This document shows positions 44,036-45,725 of a stretch of DNA of 45,725 nucleotides, in pieces. The notes under the pieces were generated by a model. It ran no database searches and had not been told where the DNA came from. It saw nothing but the letters and a program-made list of their open reading frames with translations. The translations under genes were made by a program, and so were the position numbers. Origin of the DNA: UBA8752 sp965659115 (GTDB lineage: Bacteria > Bacteroidota > Bacteroidia > Flavobacteriales_D > Sanyastnellaceae); NCBI GenBank assembly GCA_965659115.1, contig CBFHUP010000014.1:1-45725 (forward strand), written 5' to 3'. Positions within the stretch are counted from its first letter, which is position 1. The number at the start of each line of letters is the position of its first letter.

Positions 44036-45220
44036 TCAGAAGGCCTCGCCGATGAAGATGTATACGCCGCTGCCCTCCTGCGTGAAAGCCACGTCGATGC
44101 GGGTGTAGATGTCCTTTTCAGGGAACAGAAGAACGCGGAGTCCGGCCCCACCGGTCGGCAGGAATTTCTTCCAATCAAAGGCATGGTCATCGCCATAAAC
44201 CTGGCCTGCCGCCAAAAACGCACTGGCGCCGAAGCGCTTGGAAAAGGAGAACGGCAGGATGCGGTATTCAACCTGCCCCGCCAACATGTTCCGGTCGCGG
44301 AATCGGCCATAGTAATAACCGCGCATGAGGCTTTCTCCCCCCAGCAGGCTGAGCATGTTAAACGGTGGATTGCCCAAGGTAAACTGCCCGTATAGCTGGG
44401 CAGCCAAGACGGTGTTTTCCTTGATCGGCTTGTAAATCCGATTGTCCACGATGTACGAGGTAAAGCTAAAATCACTTTGGGTATCCGAACTGTAACTCAG
44501 GAAAGCCCATTCGCTGTACAGCCCTTCTCGGGGGTTCATGGCGTTGTGGATGTTGTCGTAAAGCACGCCCAATCCGAGCCCCATATTGGTCGAGCCCGCT
44601 GAGCCCACACTGGGCATGACAAATTCCGGACTGGTCTCTACATACGCGATGCGGTTCAGGCTCTGGAAATCCAGTTCCAATCCTACGTACAGCGAAGGCC
44701 AGGTTTCCCTGAGTACCCGCTCTCGAAACAAGATGTACTCCCCTTCGATCACGCTTTGGACTTCTGGCGGGCTGTCCCGTCCGATTCCGTAGTAGAACAG
44801 GGGAAAACTCTGGTAGCGCGCCCGGCCATAAAAGAACCACTTGTTCTTGTCGGTGTACAGCGCATGGTCCAACCACAAGCCATACTGGTTCTCCAAGGTG
44901 TAAAAAGTGAAAGCCTTGATCTCGCTCAAGCGGTTGCTCAAATCCCGATTGGCAGAATAGACATAGAGGCTGGACACCCCGAACTCCCAATTGGTCTCTG
45001 GAGAAAACGCAAGGGTGGGATAATTGATGAATTTGGGCGCCGACGGATCGCCGCCATCCCCCAAAAGGTTATCGAAGTAACGTCGAATGAAGTTCGCTGA
45101 ATCGCCCGCTTGATGGGCGACATCCACCTCTGGCACACCCTCTTGCTGCTGGGCCATGACCGGCCAACAGACCCCCAAACCAAAGGCGAGCATTACCGCG
45201 GTGTTCAAAGAACCTTTCAT
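44036..45220 (-). CDS. Omp85/BamA-TamA-like outer-membrane barrel protein
   Basis: 394 residues from ATG 45220, which opens a signal peptide (MKGSLNTAVMLAFGLGVCWPVMAQ); the frame further upstream has no coding character. After a ~35-residue linker the whole protein is a 16-strand-type barrel of the bacterial surface antigen (D15) kind. Typical segments are GLGLGVLYDNIHNAMNPREGLYSEW and LLGGESLMRGYYYGRFRDRN, whose RGY matches the conserved (V)RG(F/Y) tip motif of Omp85 loop 6. No POTRA domain fits in the N-terminus, so it is not BamA itself. It resembles the short Omp85 proteins of Bacteroidota with unknown cargo. Confidence 0.85.
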   Translation of the reverse strand: MKGSLNTAVMLAFGLGVCWPVMAQQQEGVPEVDVAHQAGDSANFIRRYFDNLLGDGGDPSAPKFINYPTLAFSPETNWEFGVSSLYVYSANRDLSNRLSEIKAFTFYTLENQYGLWLDHALYTDKNKWFFYGRARYQSFPLFYYGIGRDSPPEVQSVIEGEYILFRERVLRETWPSLYVGLELDFQSLNRIAYVETSPEFVMPSVGSAGSTNMGLGLGVLYDNIHNAMNPREGLYSEWAFLSYSSDTQSDFSFTSYIVDNRIYKPIKENTVLAAQLYGQFTLGNPPFNMLSLLGGESLMRGYYYGRFRDRNMLAGQVEYRILPFSFSKRFGASAFLAAGQVYGDDHAFDWKKFLPTGGAGLRVLLFPEKDIYTRIDVAFTQEGSGVYIFIGEAF

Positions 45221-45392
45221 TGCACGAAAAATAGGAGCCGAGCGGTCTTCCACCCCCAAAAAACGGATGCGGTTTGTCATGTTACCGGCCCACTGCGGTG
45301 ATAAAAAACCTGTCCAACCCATGGGAGGGGAAAATCGGGAGGTCCGGCCGCGCTGGGGTGGCGGAATCAGAGGACAAGTGGTAGCTTGTAGC

Positions 45393-45725
45393 ATGATGCC
45401 GAAACTGTTGCGAGTTGGCCTGTACCTCACGGTATGGGCATTGATGATGCCACTCATGGCCCAGGTGCCGGGAACACCCGATGCGGACTTCCAAGATGGA
45501 GGGATGCTCCTTTTGGCCCCTTTCGAGGCCTCCAGCTTTGAAAATGCGCAGGACGTGATCGCCCTCGACGATGGGAGCATGGTCTTTTGCGGGGTGGCAG
45601 GTACCGTGGGCAATTTTGAAGTGGTGGTGCTCAAGCTCGACCCGGATGGAAACCTCGATCCGACATTCGGAACGGAGGGCGCCTGCGTCTTTGAGAATGA
45701 CCTCTCCTCCGACCACGCTTACAGC
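45393..45725 (+). CDS. Secreted delta-60-repeat protein, N-terminal fragment
   Basis: An open frame from ATG 45393 (or 45396) to the window edge, 111 codons so far. The signal peptide MMPKLLRVGLYLTVWALMMPLMAQ is followed by VPGTPDADFQDGG and, near residues 75-95, VLKLDPDGNLDPTFGTEG. That is the core of the delta-60 beta-propeller repeat (xxRLxxDGxLDxxFGxxG). Such proteins are large, secreted propellers, often with a T9SS domain at the far end, which is outside this window. It diverges from the Omp85-like gene; the 172-bp gap between them shows no clear promoter. Confidence 0.82.
   Translation, partial: MMPKLLRVGLYLTVWALMMPLMAQVPGTPDADFQDGGMLLLAPFEASSFENAQDVIALDDGSMVFCGVAGTVGNFEVVVLKLDPDGNLDPTFGTEGACVFENDLSSDHAYS

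Noticed and set aside
1..45725. tRNA genes, CRISPR arrays, insertion sequences or prophage genes.
   Set aside because: I looked through the intergenic gaps and found no cloverleaf with a CCA-type end, no regularly spaced direct repeats, and no transposase, integrase or phage-like protein.

Overview
The window looks like chromosomal DNA from a GC-rich, probably marine member of the Bacteroidota (Flavobacteriales-like). The evidence is a SusC/SusD pair, several secreted proteins with type IX secretion (T9SS) C-terminal domains, lipoproteins with short lipoboxes, TAnnTTTG-type promoters, and Bacteroidota-typical families (DUF4625, DUF4920, a CspA-like protein with a lysine-rich N-terminus, a Gre-like protein). 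No tRNA, rRNA, CRISPR array, transposase or phage gene was seen. Both window edges cut a gene.

Layout. 0-3 kb: a truncated lipoprotein, an SdpI-like membrane protein head to head with a BNR-repeat lipoprotein, a methyltransferase and phenylalanine hydroxylase. 3-10 kb (minus strand): a run glyA - cutC - GH20 hexosaminidase - secreted M1 aminopeptidase. 10-13.6 kb (minus): a probable metal-related operon of a His/Cys-rich peptide, a TonB-dependent receptor ending in a microsatellite-encoded poly-Gln tail, and a DUF4625 lipoprotein, closed by a terminator. 13.7-20 kb: typA/bipA, a fatty-acid desaturase, a small outer-membrane barrel, a Bacteroidota protein of unknown function, a cold-shock-domain protein with a TTG start, and a Gre-like protein coupled to a secreted protein. 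20.3-23.3 kb: a 1015-residue T9SS protein in which beta-rich modules alternate with GCTDPxAxNYN repeats.

23.5-24.26 kb holds the most unusual element: about 745 bp with no convincing gene but packed with hairpins capped by UUCG, CUUG and GNRA tetraloops. Two nested long-range pairings are possible, a terminator lies just upstream and a terminator-like stem closes the 3' end. I read it as a large structured non-coding RNA on the plus strand, of a class I cannot name.

25.4-36.3 kb is a tightly packed operon for beta-1,3-glucan (laminarin-type) use: GH3 beta-glucosidase, a T9SS protein with four carbohydrate-binding-like modules, SusC, SusD, a PKD-type lipoprotein and a GH16 laminarinase with a Calx-beta domain. 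The binding proteins and GH16 would capture and cut the polymer at the surface, SusCD would import oligosaccharides, and GH3 would release glucose. No regulator is present in the window.

36.4-45.7 kb: a YwaF-like membrane protein, a 1427-residue secreted BNR/PKD/LamG protein ending in a dockerin-like repeat pair, a small zinc-ribbon protein overlapping a PNGase F-type N-glycanase lipoprotein, a PhzF-family protein, an Omp85-type barrel, and the start of a delta-60-repeat secreted protein. PNGase F, GH20 and the M1 peptidase together suggest glycoprotein scavenging in addition to glucan use.
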